Position numbers and translations under genes: made by a program. Below, one piece after another: positions 12,690-24,469 of a stretch of 64,000 nt of DNA. Numbering within the stretch: the first letter of the stretch is position 1; each line of letters starts with the position of its first letter. The notes under the pieces were generated by a model, which saw only the letters and a list, made by a program, of their open reading frames with translations, ran no database searches and was not told where the DNA came from. This stretch comes from Odontomyia ornata (Eukaryota; Arthropoda; Insecta; Diptera; Stratiomyidae): NCBI GenBank assembly GCA_963969285.1, contig OZ017738.1, positions 39,745,999 to 39,809,998 of the forward strand, written 5' to 3'.

Positions 12690-13648
12690 TAACCAGAAAA
12701 ATACAATACAAGTTGGGTAGACAGGCCTAGGCTCATGTCAGAAGGTTTTCGTACTCAACCTACGATACGCTGTCACCAACAACGAATAAAGTCAACAAAC
12801 ACGTCAAAGTTTAAAAGAAAATTCATTGTTTCTCCATTTTCAACGTTCACCATTTTGTTGCATGCTAACAAAAATCACTCAAATAATGAATTTCCAAAAA
12901 TTTGTATGTTATCGATCTTATCTGAAAATCAAATCAAAACTGCAGTGCCTGATTCGATGGAATGTTCATAAAATACTAAAATAGGGTGTCATTGTTGTTG
13001 TAATTGGAGAAACTTCCGTGAATATGATTCGATTTTCGTCAAACTTACAGATTACTAGGATCTTTCGCAAGACTACTTATACATCTAATTTCGTTGAGTT
13101 TACGGGTATCTATACAATTTTATTGGGAAAAATGTGAAATTCGTAAATCATACTATTATTAACAAAGTTGTGCGAATTTTGATTTCTGAGGTATTTTTTT
13201 TTTTTTGTTGTACTCATAAACACCTGCCTCCATAATTTTATCAGATTTTTCAGATCAATATTGCCAATCGCGAGGCTGGGACACACTTTTTTCGTATATT
13301 TCCTCTCCCTGTGCGCCCCTCGCAGCAAAAAATGTCAGTTTGAGACCTGTTTTGAAAACCCCTCATCAAGATTTATTATTTCAGACCCATATTAACTACC
13401 TTTGATGAAGTTTTTTTTCAGGGGCCACTCCCCTATATGGCGAGACACCCCTTAAATACTTTATAAAATTTTTTTTAGTAATTGAACTTATAAGAGGGCA
13501 CCACTTTGCACGTACATACAAAATTTGATGTTTCTAGCTTATGTGGTTTGCGAGAAAAATTGCTGCGACACACGGACGGACAGATGGACCGACAGGACGC
13601 GATTTTAGGAGGGTTTGGTAAAATTATTTTAAAAACCCTAAATATAGA
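12690..13648. repeat. Dispersed repeat with (GGAC)n tract, copy A
   Basis: This segment shares ordered blocks with 32685-33150: ACAAGTTGGGTAGACAG near the start, CTCATGTCAGAAGG, CAACGAATAAA, a conserved middle, then a GGACGGACAGA-type tract and AAAACCCTAAA at the end. Copy A is longer. No protein is evident. It is probably a non-autonomous dispersed repeat. Confidence 0.6.
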
Positions 13649-13689
13649 TCGGAAAAACTGACATCTTGCAATGATTTTTTAAGTTTTGG

Positions 13690-13890
13690 GACTGCGTGTG
13701 AAGGTCAAATAGTTCCTGAATGGGCAGAGAAGAGACTTGAAATGAAACATTGAATTATTTTTCTTTTTCAATATATTCTCCAGTAACTGTTAATACATTT
13801 TCATTTCTGTCAAATGATTTACTAATGCCGTCCAAAAAATGATTTGTCTTGGTTTTCAAAATAGGGCGAAATTACCAACTTGACTTCATA
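13690..13890 (-). pseudogene. Possible mariner transposase C-terminal scrap
   Basis: The minus strand can be read as a segment resembling the end of mariner transposases (EYIEKEK after an NENVLTVTG-like stretch). It is short, with no ends visible. Weak assignment. Confidence 0.3.
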
Positions 13891-13934
13891 ATTGTCGCTA
13901 AATATTTTCCATGCAACTTTGGAAATAGATAATA

Positions 13935-14299
13935 TAGGGTTTTCCAATAAGAGGTGTTATTTTGAATAGATCTTGTGATTTAACACCTTGCGACTTCTTT
14001 CTTTGGGATCACGTGAAAGAAAAGGTCTACGCCAACAGCCCAGCGTCGATTCAAGACCTCAAAGATGGAATTCGTGAGGCTATCGAGGACATAGGGCAGC
14101 CACTTTGCGATTTCGTTAAGGAAAATTTCATGAGAAGGATATGGTCCTGTAAGCGTGGCCGTGGTGGTCATTACCTGATGTTATTTTTGACTGTTAACGG
14201 CATACCTTCTTCTTTGTAATGAAATAAACATCCGATCTTTTATATTAAAAAATGGCATTTTTCTTTTAATATCAAAACATCTCTTATTAGAAAACCCTA
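13935..14299 (+). mobile_element. Short mariner/Tc1-like element, internally deleted
   Basis: The left end reads TAGGGTTTTCCAATAAGAGG and the right end reads inward as TAGGGTTTTCTAATAAGAGA, forming inverted repeats over about 25-30 bp, with TA at the borders. The 365-bp element retains only the last part of a transposase gene, so it is a deletion derivative of a longer Tc1/mariner element. Confidence 0.8.
13962..14219 (+). pseudogene. Tc1/mariner transposase C-terminal fragment
   Basis: This 85-codon open frame matches the C-terminal part of Tc1/mariner-superfamily transposases: SCDLTPCDFFLWDHVKEKVY, then a helical stretch and RIWSCKRGRGGH. It retains the final catalytic Asp motif (LTPCD) but lacks the DNA-binding domain and the earlier catalytic residues. 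The ATG at its start is incidental; the fragment begins directly after the element end. Confidence 0.82.
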
Positions 14300-14523
14300 T
14301 AGTAGCTAGCGGCCAGGTCCGGACTGTAGAGTGGGTGACGATGTTGTTCAAAATGACATCAGTGAATGGTAGCCGTCGCAGCATGGCACACCTTTTGTCA
14401 AGTTCCTTCTCTTTTTATCTTTGCTTGCTACTTTTAATCGATCTAGTTAAAAGGCCTAGTACGTTCCTGTTATGGAGATACTACAAGCTTTTATATCAAT
14501 GCAAAAAACTTTTACAATAATAA

Positions 14524-14713
14524 GAAAGCCGACTTCGAAATGCCCTAAAAAGGATGAAATACATTTTATGGAAGTGGTGCCAAATCATTTTTTCTCCGAT
14601 TCTTTTGTGATAGTGCAGATGTTAGAGTATTTATGTTGAAATAGGAAATTTGATTCGGCACCGCTTTCATAAAATTTATTTCATCCTTCTAGGGTATTTT
14701 GAAGTCGGTTTTC
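14524..14713. mobile_element. 190-bp MITE with about 68-bp inverted repeats
   Basis: The left arm, starting GAAAGCCGACTTCGAAATGC, and the right arm, which read inward starts GAAAACCGACTTCAAAATAC, are imperfect reverse complements over roughly 68 bp, leaving a centre of about 55 bp. There is no coding capacity. Structure fits a foldback-type MITE. Confidence 0.82.
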
Positions 14714-15259
14714 TTTTCTTTTTAAGTTTTTTATTTCACCCTTTTTAGTGGCAAATTGTTTCATTTCAAACGTTTCAAAACGCAGTTTCTTGCATACACT
14801 ATATCAGGTACTCGTATATTAAAATATATTTTTTTGCTGCAATGCAAAAACCACTACAGCTAAAATCTGAAGCGTTCATAGGAATCGAATTTAATTCTGG
14901 TAAATTTAAACCATGATCTCATCAGCGTCTACCTTGATTTTAGATTTCATAAAACTCCAATATGAATTGTAGCTTTGAGAAATTTTCGAATTTCGAGCTT
15001 GGCCTAGCCGCCATTATTATATTCTGACCTGATCTGGAGTGCTTTTTTATCGTTTAACTTTTTTCGACTTTGGATTTTGCATTGTCAGCTCGAATCGAAT
15101 AGATCTTTGTACCAATTTTGGTACAAACCGGACATATACTTTGGTCAGAACAGAAATATTTCTGAAAAGTTGGCGAAAATCAAAGCAAAGTTGTGACCTC
15201 CAGGACAAATTTTGTTATATCCTATGTAGACTTACACATGCAACCAACCACACACACAC

Positions 15260-15262
<3 letters not shown>

Positions 15263-15351
<89 letters not shown>
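15263..15351. repeat. (AT)n microsatellite
   Basis: About 90 bp of AT dinucleotides preceded by ACACACATATAC, directly upstream of the TGTTACATG start of LTR copy B. A 120-codon frame running through it is a by-product of the repeat. Confidence 0.93.
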
Positions 15352-15355
<4 letters not shown>

Positions 15356-16125
15356 ACATGCACGAATAATTTTGCGAGTTACTGTTGTAATTATAAGCTA
15401 AACTTTTTAATTGGATCATTTCACCCTTTTCACATCAACTTAGTGTAAATCTATACGACAAATTTGCTCTACATTTGAAGCTTATCTAACGTCGCGCGGA
15501 TATCGATCACTCTTTCGGATGGCTCCGATAGCTTTTTAAATTACTTTTTATGGAATTGTTTGCAGCTACATATAAAAGAGTTGCATATTTTGAATAATAA
15601 TTTTTCTGAAAAATTATTAGAGAAGAAAAATGTTAGAAGAAGGTGGTTTCGACGTGTGCACTAATTCTCCTCAGGCCATCACTCTTCTTCTAACATTTTT
15701 CTTCTCTAATAATTTTTCAGAAAAATTATTATTCAAAATATGCAACTCATTTATATGTAGCTGCAAACAATTCCATAAAAAGTAATGTTGTAATTATTTT
15801 CACAATCGTTAAGAAGATCATGATCAACAAAACGAACGTACTCGAAAACCCACCAAGCATCAACATCTGAAAGTGAGTCACTGCTCCATTCTTTACGGTG
15901 CTCGAATGTTCCCACTAATTCGCCAATGTACGAGAACTGGGTTGAATGACTAGAGACCCTATATAAAGGCGAGCTGAATGAATGGGGGGATTCATTAGAA
16001 CCGCGATAGTAAAAACTACGAAAGTGGGAAGCGAATAGAAAAGCGTTGATTATGAAGTGATTTTAGAAGACAATTGCGATCGAAATTTATGGACAAGTGG
16101 AAGTTAGACTTTCAATAGTGAAAAA
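15352..16125 (+). mobile_element. Solo LTR-like element, copy B, interrupted
   Basis: It begins TGTTACATGCACGAATAATT like copy A and continues to about 16125 through the shared TATA region (CTATATAAAGGCGAGCT) and GACAATTGCGAT. It is interrupted at 15383-15797 by a 391-bp insertion with 12-bp direct repeats at its edges. The 3' boundary is unclear because similarity to copy A fades after about 16125. Confidence 0.58.
15540..15786. repeat. 103-bp-arm near-perfect palindrome
   Basis: Arms 15540-15642 and 15684-15786 are reverse complements with a single mismatch seen (near 15585), separated by a 41-bp centre. The palindrome is the right part of an insertion (about 15395-15785) in LTR copy B that is bordered by TGTTGTAATTAT at 15383-15394 and 15786-15797. 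It has no coding capacity. It fits a foldback element or the product of a recent inverted duplication. Confidence 0.9.
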
Positions 16126-16129
16126 AACT

Positions 16130-17715
16130 TCAAGCAACTTTCTTTGCAAGTTTACCCCCTCTTGAGGTACTAGACAACTATCAATTAACTCACCCTTTAT
16201 TCAGGTTCCGATGGCATGCAACTGCACTCACGACTACCAGAACTTTCACCTTCGGACAATGACGTTACCCGAGCGACAACTTATAAATTTTATTTTGTTT
16301 CTTCTATTGTCGAACCTTTCTTTTCTTAATTGGCCAAATTTTGGATTAGATTAATTACACTGCCAGGGATGGGATCGACAGCACACGCGCCTCCACTTTC
16401 TTGAACTGTTTTTTTAAGCAGCGGTTCTGGAGCTTTTGATGAAGTCTTCTTTAGATTCTTCTTATAGATATTTCATAAAATTCTTGCTAGATCCTTTTAA
16501 GAATCCACTTCATCGTCCAAGATTTCCTTCTACGTACGATAACACGAGTATTCCGTGTCGATTTGAGATTTCTCCCCGAGCTCCGCACAAGTTTAGACGA
16601 CAAGATGAAAAGTTCGAATTTCTTAATTAATTATCTTGTCGCTTTTGTTCTGTTTTCCCCCCAAGCGGTAAGACGTACCTGTTGTTATTTAGGGATTCAA
16701 AAATAAAAATCGGAAATTACGTTATAACCTCGCAGCCTGAAATATGTTCTCAAATCCATGACAACTTCCAGACACAATTCTAAACTCGACTTACAGTGCT
16801 GGCAACTTGACGGATACGGGTACGCAGTGAACTTCACCCGAGAGACTTCATGACGACATCTACATCTGATACGTAGTTTTGCGCCACTAGCAGCCAGGTG
16901 ATAACAAAGTCCTACGATGCATTTCCATTCCTATACTTCTACTGAATTACCTTTCAGTTCAGTGACTGAAGTTGCAAAGTGCCACCATTCATACAAATCC
17001 CAAGAAGGACAATCTGCAATGGTGGCAATAGTGGTAACATCATTTGCTACCATATTGAACTTCTTATAAGTATCTAAATCCAATGCGACACCACTCCAAA
17101 GATAAAGTCCATCCAAGCAGAAACAGAAGTTCTCACAGTTTAGCAATGCCAAGTAGAGATATACTCGTACAAGTCTCGAAGAATTTTCCAGGTCAATTTT
17201 ATAGACAAGGAAGAGCAAAACTAAATATTGTCTTCTATAATTGAATTTATTTTGCTGTTCAGAATTGTCTTTTATTCTATGAGGAATGGAAACAGGACAA
17301 GATAAAGCCGAAATGGTTCAAAGGGTATCAAATTCATGTAATTTGGTAAAGGGTATTTTTTTAGAGAGGCGGGGAACTATAAAGTGAGACAAAACAAAGC
17401 AAAATTTTTTTAATATCCATTAAATTGGTACTATTTGAAACATATATTTTTGTCACAATGGTTATCCTCTCTGAAGTCTGAATGTTGTTTCCAGTAGTTC
17501 TAGAGGTGCTGATTGCGGGCAAAATAATAAAAAAATCAATCACTTCAAGTTATAATATTGATTTTGCCCAGAATCACCCTCTGCGTCCGCTTTCAATCTC
17601 GATAATCCATAATGAAAAGTAATCTATCGTCTAAAATGCTGTGTAATGGGTTTCTGTTAGTACCAAAAAAGACATTCTACTATATAGTTTGCTAATTACT
17701 ACCTTGCTAACTGAT
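16130..17715. other. 1.6 kb without recognised gene
   Basis: Only short frames of 60-95 codons with no motif I know. No repeat structure noticed. Confidence 0.5.
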
Positions 17716-19559
17716 TGGTACATGACGAATATGTCCCGCTTTGGATGGGACAGTCCCGCTTTCAAGCAGTCTGTCCCGGTGTTCCAGCGAGGCCGAGATA
17801 GTCCCGCTTTTGCAAACAGACCAAACGATAATTTAAAACATACATTTCCCGCTTGAAATGCGCGGTACGGCGCCCCGCACGGGAAGGTAGATTATGCGAG
17901 AGCACGCCGTGTGGTGCAGCACCATCGCGTGTGAGCAGAATAGATAAACCCCTCCCGCCCCCGCTTTCTCGATATTCAGTCAACGAGTGCAATGTTTTGT
18001 TTTAGTTCAAGTTAGACGCAACTAGGATCGTGTAACGCAGTGCAGTGATTTGTAACACAACAATAACGCCTAAACGCAAGTGTTCCTGTAGTATTAGTTT
18101 GCAACTGAAGTATCCATTTATAAAACAAAGACAAGATGACACCACAGACATTACGTGCGAAAAGTGTCGTACTGATTTTAGTGCTATACATGATGGTAGC
18201 AGTGATATAGAAAAACATTTAAAATCAGAAAAAAAAACGGTTGCCGAACAACCTGTTACTTCAAGCTCGTCAATGCTTAGTTTTTTTAAGAGAACCGATA
18301 TGCCGACTTCCAAGAATGTTGATATATGTAGCTGCAGCTGAGGGTACGTAGGCATATCACATCTTGCAACAAAATCACAGTTTTCGCTCAAATGACTGTT
18401 CTTCTCTTTTCATTCAGGCATCGTTGAACAAAAATTTAGATGTGCACGTACAAAAATTGAAGTTATTGTTGTAAATGTGCTGTCAACTATGGCAACTGAA
18501 GATTTAAAAGAGCATTTACACAAATACTACTGTATAATTTTATTAACGGATGGCTCCATCAAATTATTCCTTGTTTTGATTCGCTATATTTTACGATATG
18601 AAGGCGTGAAAGTCAAGGTTTTAGAGTTTTGAAAGCCTCCAGGCGAAACATCGGATATGATTGTCGATTATTTGAAGGAAGTATTACTTTTCAATGACTT
18701 GAATACAAAAATTGTACATTTTGTGGAGACAACATGAGCTGCAATTTCGGGGGAAAGAATAGGAAGGGAAGTAATAATGTTTATTAAGTATTGAACGAAT
18801 CACTTGGAAGACAGCTTTTTGGAATTGGATGTGGAGCCCACATAGTCCACAACGCGATCAAAACTGCCACTGATTGTCTTCCTGTTGACTTCGAATGCAT
18901 CATAGTCAAAATTTATTCATTTTTCTACATCTACAGCATTCGAGTGGAAACTTTGAAAGAGTTTTGTGATTCTACTGAGACACAGTATCACAAACTGCGC
19001 CTGCGTTTGAGAGAGTTATAAAAATATTTCAGCCTTTGAAAAACTATTTTCTGAGTATCAACAAATGCCCGAATATTTTGAAGACGTTTTTCGAAAGTCT
19101 CAGCTCAGAATTGTGGTTATATTTTTTGCACGCACAAGCTGCGAGTTATCATGAACCTGTGTTGAAAATCTAAGGGTAAAATGCTTCGGCCATAGAGTCT
19201 GCCAAGGAATTAATCGTGGCACTAAAAGACAATCCGATTTTCCTTCCCTATATCGTCCGTAACCCGCTGGTACAATTAGAAGAAAGAGAAGCTTATGTTG
19301 ACCAGCAGAATGTTAAAAATTGCAGCGGCTGAATTTTATAAAACAAGCAAAAATCCTTGGAGAAGTGGTGTCAACTTAACACAGAACTAGAAGTGTTTGA
19401 ATGGGCAAATTAAATAAAAGTGCCCACGTGGGAAGAGGTACAGAAAGGGCTGGATTTACTGATCGCGCAAGGGTTTATTAGCCGCAGTCAAAATACGAAA
19501 GTTGTTCGCTTACGACAGCGAAAGTATTAAAATCTAAGTAAATTACTTGCCTGATAAGT

Positions 19560-20890
19560 TAAATTGTAATGCATTTATACTCACACAATAAATTAATCAT
19601 TAGGTAAATTCATATTAAATTCATTAATGCATCAATATAAATCAATAAATATGCATGACCCGCTTTAAACCTAGAAACTACATCAAACTCTATCATATGT
19701 ACTTCTTCCCATATGAACCCATTTTCTTACGTGTTTCTCACTCATACGGTTTCATGTGTACAACATTACAAGTTTACAACAAGCGAAGACACTTGTGCAT
19801 CATATTTCAAAACATAAATTAATTGCCTTGAATGCTTTCGTTTTTTCTCGATGAACTTGACATTGTTCATATGTGGGGTCTAAGAACTCCACATATGATA
19901 TCTTGTTTCCTTTTTTTGCGGGAAATTAACATAGAGTATGTATGAATGCATTCACGTCATGCAAAGCTAATGTTTTTTTTTGTGATAGCATTCTATGGGA
20001 AACCCAACGTGTAGAATTGCATTGAGGAAGTAAATTTGTTTTGTATAGATTTGGAAGTAGAAAATTTAGAATAAGGAATTTTCTTGCTAAGTATTTTTTG
20101 CTGAAGCAAACAATATTTTGTTAGAGTTAAATATGTATTTGTGATAGAAAAATTGTATAAATAGAATAGGTCGATATAGGAAAATACACTTCTTGGTCAA
20201 ACGTTAAACTGGCGACTTCGCCTTTGTTTCACTTATTCATTCCGGCGTTAACCGCCTAATCTACATGCGTGCCTAGACGCTTTATAATCACTAGGTAAAT
20301 ATAAATATTTTATGGAGTAGAATATTTTTAGTACTGCACTAGAAATATATCCTTGCTTCCTGCACATATAGTAAAGTACTAAATTGTGAATTGGGCGGTA
20401 AGAAAAATATCTTATCGCGGTACAAAAACGGAAGTCTTTGACGGGTTTTTACTTATTTCCAACTTTGCGACAAATAAAATAATCTCTGGCTGGAATACCG
20501 AGAATGTTTCTACTGAATACCGTTAGGTCAAATTATTCACACTTCTTGGTCAAACGTTAAACTGGCGACTTCGCCTCTGTTTCACTTATTCATTCCGGCG
20601 TTAACCGCCTAATCTACATGCGTGCCTAGACGCTTTATAATCACTAGGTAAATATAAATATTTTATGGAGTAGAATATTTCTAGTACTGCACTAGAAATA
20701 TATCCTTGCTTCCTGCACATATAGTAAAGTACTAAATTGTGAATTGGGCGGTAAGAAAAATATCTTATCGCGGTACAAAAACAAAAATCTTTGACGGGTT
20801 TTTACTTATTTCCAACTTTGCGACAAATAAAATAATCTCTGGCTGGAATACCGAGAATGTTTCTACTGAATACCGTTAGGTCAAATTATT
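19560..20890. other. Insertion within hAT fossil, LTR-like promoter
   Basis: This segment interrupts the hAT coding order. It includes TTGTATAAATAG near 20152, a TATA-like site, then a 353-bp unit present twice. No protein is evident. It may be an LTR or other non-coding repeat, but no TG...CA ends or target duplication are clear. Confidence 0.4.
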
Positions 20891-20892
20891 CC
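20187..20892. repeat. 353-bp tandem duplication
   Basis: Copy 1 (about 20187-20539) and copy 2 (about 20540-20892) start CACTTCTTGGTCAAACG and end CCGTTAGGTCAAATTATTC. They differ at only a handful of positions over 353 bp, so the duplication is recent or an assembly artefact. Confidence 0.93.
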
Positions 20893-21697
20893 ATAACTTT
20901 CGCACCAAAAATCTTCATTTACCAAACTTTTTCCACAATTATTGTGTACGTTATGCATTTGCCTGGAAGTAACGCACATGTGGAAAATTTTTTTTCTCAA
21001 ATGAACAAAATATGGACAAGTGATAAAACACACTTAAGTGTCGCAGTCATGTGAGCTATTTTGATTACGAAAAAAAATATAAATCGATCATGTACTGAGT
21101 TCCACACTTATCTAAAGACAAGACCCGATATTTCAAAACAAATTCTTCAGCCGACAAATACAAAAAAAATATGACTTAGAAGTCACGCCACTACTAGGGC
21201 TTAGTAAGCCGTGCCTACTTAACTATTTTGTGTTTAGTGCTTTGATTATTTTGTGTTATTTTATCTTCTATAATAAAAAAACTTGTAAAACACTAAAAAC
21301 TTTTTTTTATTATATAATTCCGCGGATGTCCCGCTCTGGCAAAAAAAATAAACGGTCATGTTACTAATGCGACAGAAAAGGTCAATCCAAAATATCTATT
21401 TCCAAGTATCTATTTCAATCTTTTGTCTTTTGAAATGAATTAATGAGGATGAGAAATAACATAAAATAAATAAAAATTTGAATCAATTTTAAAGTAGATC
21501 AATTACACTGTACAATTTAACATGTTAACTGTACAATGTAACACGTTAATCGCAAAAATGTTTAACCACGCCGGACAGTTTTTGTTACGATTGCGGGAAA
21601 TTCATGGTAACAAAACAGCCAAGGACTATAACAGACTTTGTAAAAATGTTTACAATATGTATTTCGACCTACCCATGAGTAACCAGGACAAGTTATA

Positions 21698-24234
21698 TGG
21701 TAATTGTGGGAGAGATGCCGCGTCGGGATAGCTGCCGTATTCAACCAAACTCATACATGCAGTCAAAAAATGTATGTTGCTTTTTCTTCGTTAGGTAGTC
21801 AACTATAAACGTAGGACAAAAGAATTGGTTGCAGCCGACATGTAATGGGATTTTTTTATATTTGTTTTGTTTTGCACTCCCTTTCTCTGTGGAAATTTTT
21901 CAGTTTGTTACAAGAAGTCAATGCGGAAACAAGTTATTGTGTGTTTTTTCAAGGGTAAGTATTTTATATGATAAACAAGTATTATAAGAATACGTATGTG
22001 TATTTTTTTTTCATTTTTTTCTTAAGGTTTGAAGTGTTGTGCGGCATCTCTTCCTCATTTCGGGGAGAGATGCCGTAGCTTTTTTTTGAGAAGATGCTGC
22101 TTGTTAAATTTGTGTGTGTTTTTTAGGCAAATATTAAACATCGCTATGCCCCGTAAATATGTCCGCAAGACTACAAAGGGTAGTTGGACTAAGGAGGCGC
22201 TAGAAGAAGCCCAAAAAACATTGACACTGGGATGTCTGCGAAAAGCAGAAAAACTATTTGGCGCACCAGCCAGAACACGTTCGAGACGATGTAAAGAAGG
22301 AAATTTTGTAAAAAAACGTCTTGGCTTTATGGGTAAGTAATTGTTCAGTTAATTTGTTGTGATAGTATGTGAAAATTATCTTGATTATTATTTTATATTA
22401 TGATTTTTGCATTGCTGAACTTATTTATTAATTATACGAAAGGTAAAATACAGTTTATTATTTTTATTCTCTACTCTTTTTGGAATAGAAAATGAAAGAA
22501 ACCTAGCTGCGCACATAAAAAAATTAGCGTCTGTCGGATTTGCCGTTGACAGAGAAGGCATTCGGAGCTTGGCGGATGAACTGGCGAAGAAATTGAATGT
22601 AAAACATAAAATTAACACGCTTACAAAACAATCAGGCTATTCATGGTTAGCGTCTTTTATTAGAAAGCAATAAAGACATTTCATTGAGACAATCTGAAGG
22701 ACTTTCTCTTTCCCGAGCCCAAGCTATGAATCGATCGGCAGCCGATGGATTTTTTTAAATACTTCAGAAAGTTTTGACAGAGAACAATTTCATGGGCAAA
22801 CCCGGAAACATATTTAATATGGACGAAAGCGGTTTGTAACTGAATAATAGACCCGAAAGATGTAGGCGCAAAAAGGTGTTAAAGACGTCCATGTGGTTAC
22901 TGCTAAGGAGAAGGGAGATAATGTTACCGTTGTAGCTGGTTGCAATGCAGAGGGTAACTTCTTGCCACCTGTTCTGATAATGAAAGGAGTAAACAAAAAA
23001 GCAGGATTCTTCGTTTGGTTACCAAGTGACTCTGAGGGTTATATGAGCATCAAGTCATACAACATCAATGCTGAACGGTTTTTGAAATGATTAAAAGAAC
23101 ATTTCACGCCACGGAAACCTGTAGGCAAGACACTTATAATTTTCTCACAGTATGCTGTCGAGATGCTGGAATTCGCTGAAAACAACGACATCATTTTACT
23201 TTGCTTACCAAGTCACACACACAGCCATTAAAATCATATTTCCATAACGAAGCCAAGGTTTGGATGAATCATCATAAAAAAAGACACTTGACAAGATATC
23301 AAGCCGGGCATTTGATTGGGAGTGCATGGGAGAAAACAGCGTCTATTGAAAATGGAGCTTCAGAATTCGGGGCCACAGGAATCTAACTCTTGAATCCCCA
23401 AGCTATTCCAGACCCCTTTTGTCTCATATCAGACTCATCTCAAATTGAAGTTCAACAGTCAACAGCTCTCCCTTCTGAAAGTACCGTTTCATGTCCTGAA
23501 ACAATCTTGGAACATGTAATTCCAACCACCATTTCATGTCCTGAAATTATCTTGGAACCGGTAATTCCAACCACCAGCAGTAGGTCGTATACCTGCAATC
23601 ATTCCGAAAATGAAACACACACTTTATCATATTTCGAAAACCCAACGCCAAAAAACTAATTCAAGCAATTTCACCCCTACCAAAAATTTCAGCGCCAATT
23701 TTTTCAAGACGCAGGCAGTTAGCTAAGGTTTTATCGTCCCCAAGTTCCATTGAAAAAAAGAAAAACTACAAGTCTCCTGAAGAAAAAAAAAACAAGAATC
23801 TAAAGTTGAGCCGACTGAAGTTCCTAACATTTGTGCCAAATGTTGGGAAAATTATTTTGAAACAAAAACAAAGAAGACTGGATCCAATGCACAAAATGTC
23901 AAAAATGGCTACATGAAAACTGTACACTGTACAAATCATTACTATCTACGCTTTCCACAGGCTGTTTACGTGAGCAACAATGCAAGAAACATGTTTTACA
24001 GTCAAATTAGTTCCTTAGATTCAAGAAATTTATCATCCGGGGTCTCTTCCACACATTCTGGGAGAGTTGGCAAACGATATATTTTTCTTATTTGTTATTT
24101 TTTATGAAATTTTTTATTTATTTTTTAAAAGTATTTTTTTATGGTAGAATATAAATCCATTGTTGTTTTTTCCATAAACAAAGTCAAATTACATTGATTT
24201 TTGAAAAAGCGCGGCTTCTCTCCCACAATTACCC
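21698..24234 (+). mobile_element. pogo-like element flanked by TA
   Basis: The left end reads GGTAATTGTGGGAGAGATGC after TA (21696-21697). The right end, read inward, is GGGTAATTGTGGGAGAGAAG and is followed by TA (24235-24236). The roughly 25-bp inverted repeats and TA target fit the pogo branch of Tc1/mariner. The 2.54-kb body carries a decayed pogo-type transposase. GAGAGATGCCG occurs again at about 22062, a possible internal binding repeat. Confidence 0.87.
22145..23660 (+). pseudogene. pogo-type transposase (CENP-B/Tigger-like), decayed
   Basis: MPRKYVRKTTKGSWTKEALE at 22145 onward is the N-terminal psq-type helix-turn-helix of pogo transposases. A probable intron or broken stretch follows, then NERNLAAHIKKLASVGFAVD (about 22490) from the CENP-B-type DNA-binding domain. 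The DDE core begins with FNMDESG (about 22815), followed at once by a stop, then VTVVAGCNAEGNFLPPVLIM (22920-22980). The region expected to hold the second catalytic Asp (about 23130) reads IIFSQYAVEM and lacks the usual DGH motif. NDIILLCLPSH (23190-23215) and a Ser/Thr-rich tail with two EIILEPVIPTT-like repeats follow. Several stops and shifts make it non-functional. Confidence 0.85.
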
Positions 24235-24469
24235 TACCCACCTCCTTAAGTTTGTACAACGTGTGTTCTTGAACTTCACAAGTAGTCGAATGGGCAAAAT
24301 AATACCTTCAAAATACAGACAACAATGATTTGGAGAGAATCTTAGGATCATGTAACAGACTGTTACTTTTGTCGCTGTAGTATAGTCAATTACAGTTCAA
24401 AAAGCAAATAAGCTACCCAAATGTACAATCGGTAACGAATGAAGTGTTTTGTGACCTGTAAGCTGTACA

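Larger units (their letters stand above)
18045..21170 (+). pseudogene. hAT transposase, many stops, split by insertion
   Basis: The N-terminal block (18045-18341) has a BED-like zinc finger (LKYPFIKQRQDDTTDITCEK, then CRTDF and a DIEKHLKSEKK tail). About 18560-18790 reads in fragments as the first catalytic region (KPPGETSDMIVDYL). 18791-19021 reads LGRQLFGIGCGAHIVHNAIK and IYSFFYIYSIRVETLKEFC, and 19030-19530 continues with stops. The C-terminal dimerisation block (about 20900-21170) carries LPGSNAHVENFFSQMNKIW where the family usually has a Glu-Arg pair. At least ten disabling changes plus a 1.3-kb insertion make it a clear fossil. Confidence 0.8.
17720..21370 (+). mobile_element. Second, decayed hAT element with internal insertion
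   Basis: Scattered plus-strand coding blocks match a hAT transposase of the BED/dimerisation type. The proposed ends carry ACATGACNNNTAT...GTCCCGCTTTGG-like sequence at about 17720-17760 and a partly matching inverse (AGCGGGACATCCGC read inward) near 21320-21370. The ends are diverged, so boundaries are approximate. A 1.3-kb foreign segment (about 19560-20890) separates the central and C-terminal coding parts. Confidence 0.6.

Noticed and set aside
15039..15401. 120-codon open frame on the plus strand
   Set aside because: More than a quarter of it is a Tyr-Ile run encoded by the AT microsatellite, and the rest has no motif.
18002..18391. 129-codon minus-strand frame
   Set aside because: It lies antisense to the BED-finger coding block of the decayed hAT.
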